Shown here: in pieces, positions 5,532 through 5,996 of the stretch
Layout: each line of letters starts with the position of its first letter
How positions within the stretch are numbered: position 1 is the first letter of the stretch
DNA from: Gammaproteobacteria bacterium
GTDB taxonomy: Bacteria; Pseudomonadota; Gammaproteobacteria; JAPPPA01
Length of the DNA stretch: 5,996 nucleotides
Assembly: GCA_028817755.1 (NCBI GenBank)
Contig: JAPPPA010000107.1
Coordinates: 1-5,996 of the forward strand
Direction: 5' to 3'
Position numbers and translations under genes: made by a program
The notes under the pieces: generated by a model
The model's input: only the letters and a program-made list of their open reading frames with translations
Database searches by the model: none
Told to the model about the DNA's origin: nothing

Positions 5532-5996
5532 ATGAAACAGCTATTTGCTGCGGCACTGCTGTTGCCGCTCAGCTTTTCTACTATGGCTGGCCCAGATGAG
5601 GACGCGAAAAAACACCGCGAAGCCTTGGGTACTGCAGCCGAAACTCATAAAAGCTCAGAGAGCTCACAGAAGCGTGTCAGCCGTTATGACGAGCAGACCC
5701 GCAAGTTACGTGAGCAATTCCTCACCACTACGCTCAAAACCGAAAAACTCAATGTGTATGTGAAGCAAGTTGAAGAACTGCTTTCACAACAAGCGGGTAA
5801 AAAAGCCGATATTGAGCGTCAGATGGTTGAGCTGCAAGAAGTGGAACGCGACGTGTTACCGCTGATGCAAGAGATGATCGACACCTTGGCCGACTTTGTC
5901 GGTTTGGATTTGCCGTTTAAGGCGGATGAGCGTGTTGAGCGGATTGAAAAACTGCGTGAAACGCTAAAAGACCCAGAACAAGCCGCTGCCTCGAAA
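5532..5996 (+). CDS. DUF3450 family periplasmic coiled-coil protein (3' end outside window)
   Basis: The first 155 residues are present and the frame stays open to the window edge; family members are usually about 250 aa. The start is an N-terminal signal peptide (MKQ, hydrophobic 4-17, likely cleavage after TMA at residue 19), so the protein is exported to the periplasm. Residues about 25-105 are charged, heptad-rich and probably coiled coil. The family hallmark follows: PLMQEMIDTLADFVGLDLPF (110-129), then ADERVERIEKL (131-141). The molecular function of DUF3450 is unknown; in Vibrio and Shewanella-type genomes such genes sit beside TtpC/ExbB/ExbD/TonB-type energy-transduction genes, so a role linked to outer-membrane uptake is a guess from context. 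A Shine-Dalgarno AGAGG (5522-5526) lies five bases before the ATG. It is 69 bases beyond pgpA and probably starts a new unit. Confidence 0.9.
   Translation, partial: MKQLFAAALLLPLSFSTMAGPDEDAKKHREALGTAAETHKSSESSQKRVSRYDEQTRKLREQFLTTTLKTEKLNVYVKQVEELLSQQAGKKADIERQMVELQEVERDVLPLMQEMIDTLADFVGLDLPFKADERVERIEKLRETLKDPEQAAASK

Noticed and set aside
5545..5763. 72-codon plus-strand frame beginning with a Cys-rich sequence
   Set aside because: It overlaps the DUF3450 gene in another frame; the frame starting at 5532 has a Shine-Dalgarno, a signal peptide and family motifs, and stays open to the edge.

Overview
The window carries eight plus-strand genes packed head to tail with short gaps: ribD, riboflavin synthase (ribE/ribC in some naming schemes), a ribBA-like gene, nusB, an unrecognised 110-codon gene, thiL, pgpA, and the 5' part of a DUF3450 gene that runs off the right edge. 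No RNA gene, insertion sequence, CRISPR array or phage gene is visible. The order rib genes - nusB - thiL - pgpA is the classic gammaproteobacterial riboflavin/NusB/ThiL/PgpA block. The protein sequences (NusB, ThiL and PgpA motifs, a RibBX-type protein, a DUF3450 neighbour) fit a gammaproteobacterium, possibly a marine Pseudomonas- or Oceanospirillales-like lineage. I cannot place it more precisely.

Left part (1-3000): three riboflavin genes. RibD carries out deamination and reduction of the pyrimidine intermediate, and RibE makes riboflavin from 6,7-dimethyl-8-ribityllumazine. The third protein has an intact RibB domain making 3,4-dihydroxy-2-butanone 4-phosphate. Its GTP cyclohydrolase II-like C-terminal half has lost all three zinc cysteines and the Arg/Gly-rich nucleotide motif, so it is best called RibBX rather than bifunctional RibBA. 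GTP cyclohydrolase II (RibA) and lumazine synthase (RibH) are not in the window. RibH is absent from its usual slot immediately before nusB, so both steps must be encoded elsewhere for the pathway to work.

Middle (3003-4801): nusB, then a compact, well-translated-looking 110-aa gene of unknown function with a GTG start and a strong Shine-Dalgarno sequence, then thiL. The unknown gene occupies an otherwise conserved junction and is the most promising novelty here.

Right part (4802-5996): pgpA (phosphatidylglycerophosphatase A), then a secreted coiled-coil DUF3450 protein. This family commonly lies beside ExbB/ExbD/TonB-type energy-transducing genes, so the window probably ends at the start of a different functional unit. 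The non-coding stretches are all under about 90 bases. Two contain imperfect inverted repeats (1811-1845 before ribBX and 5492-5514 before the DUF3450 gene). No FMN or TPP riboswitch and no convincing intrinsic terminator could be found, so the first seven genes may be largely co-transcribed from a promoter left of the window.
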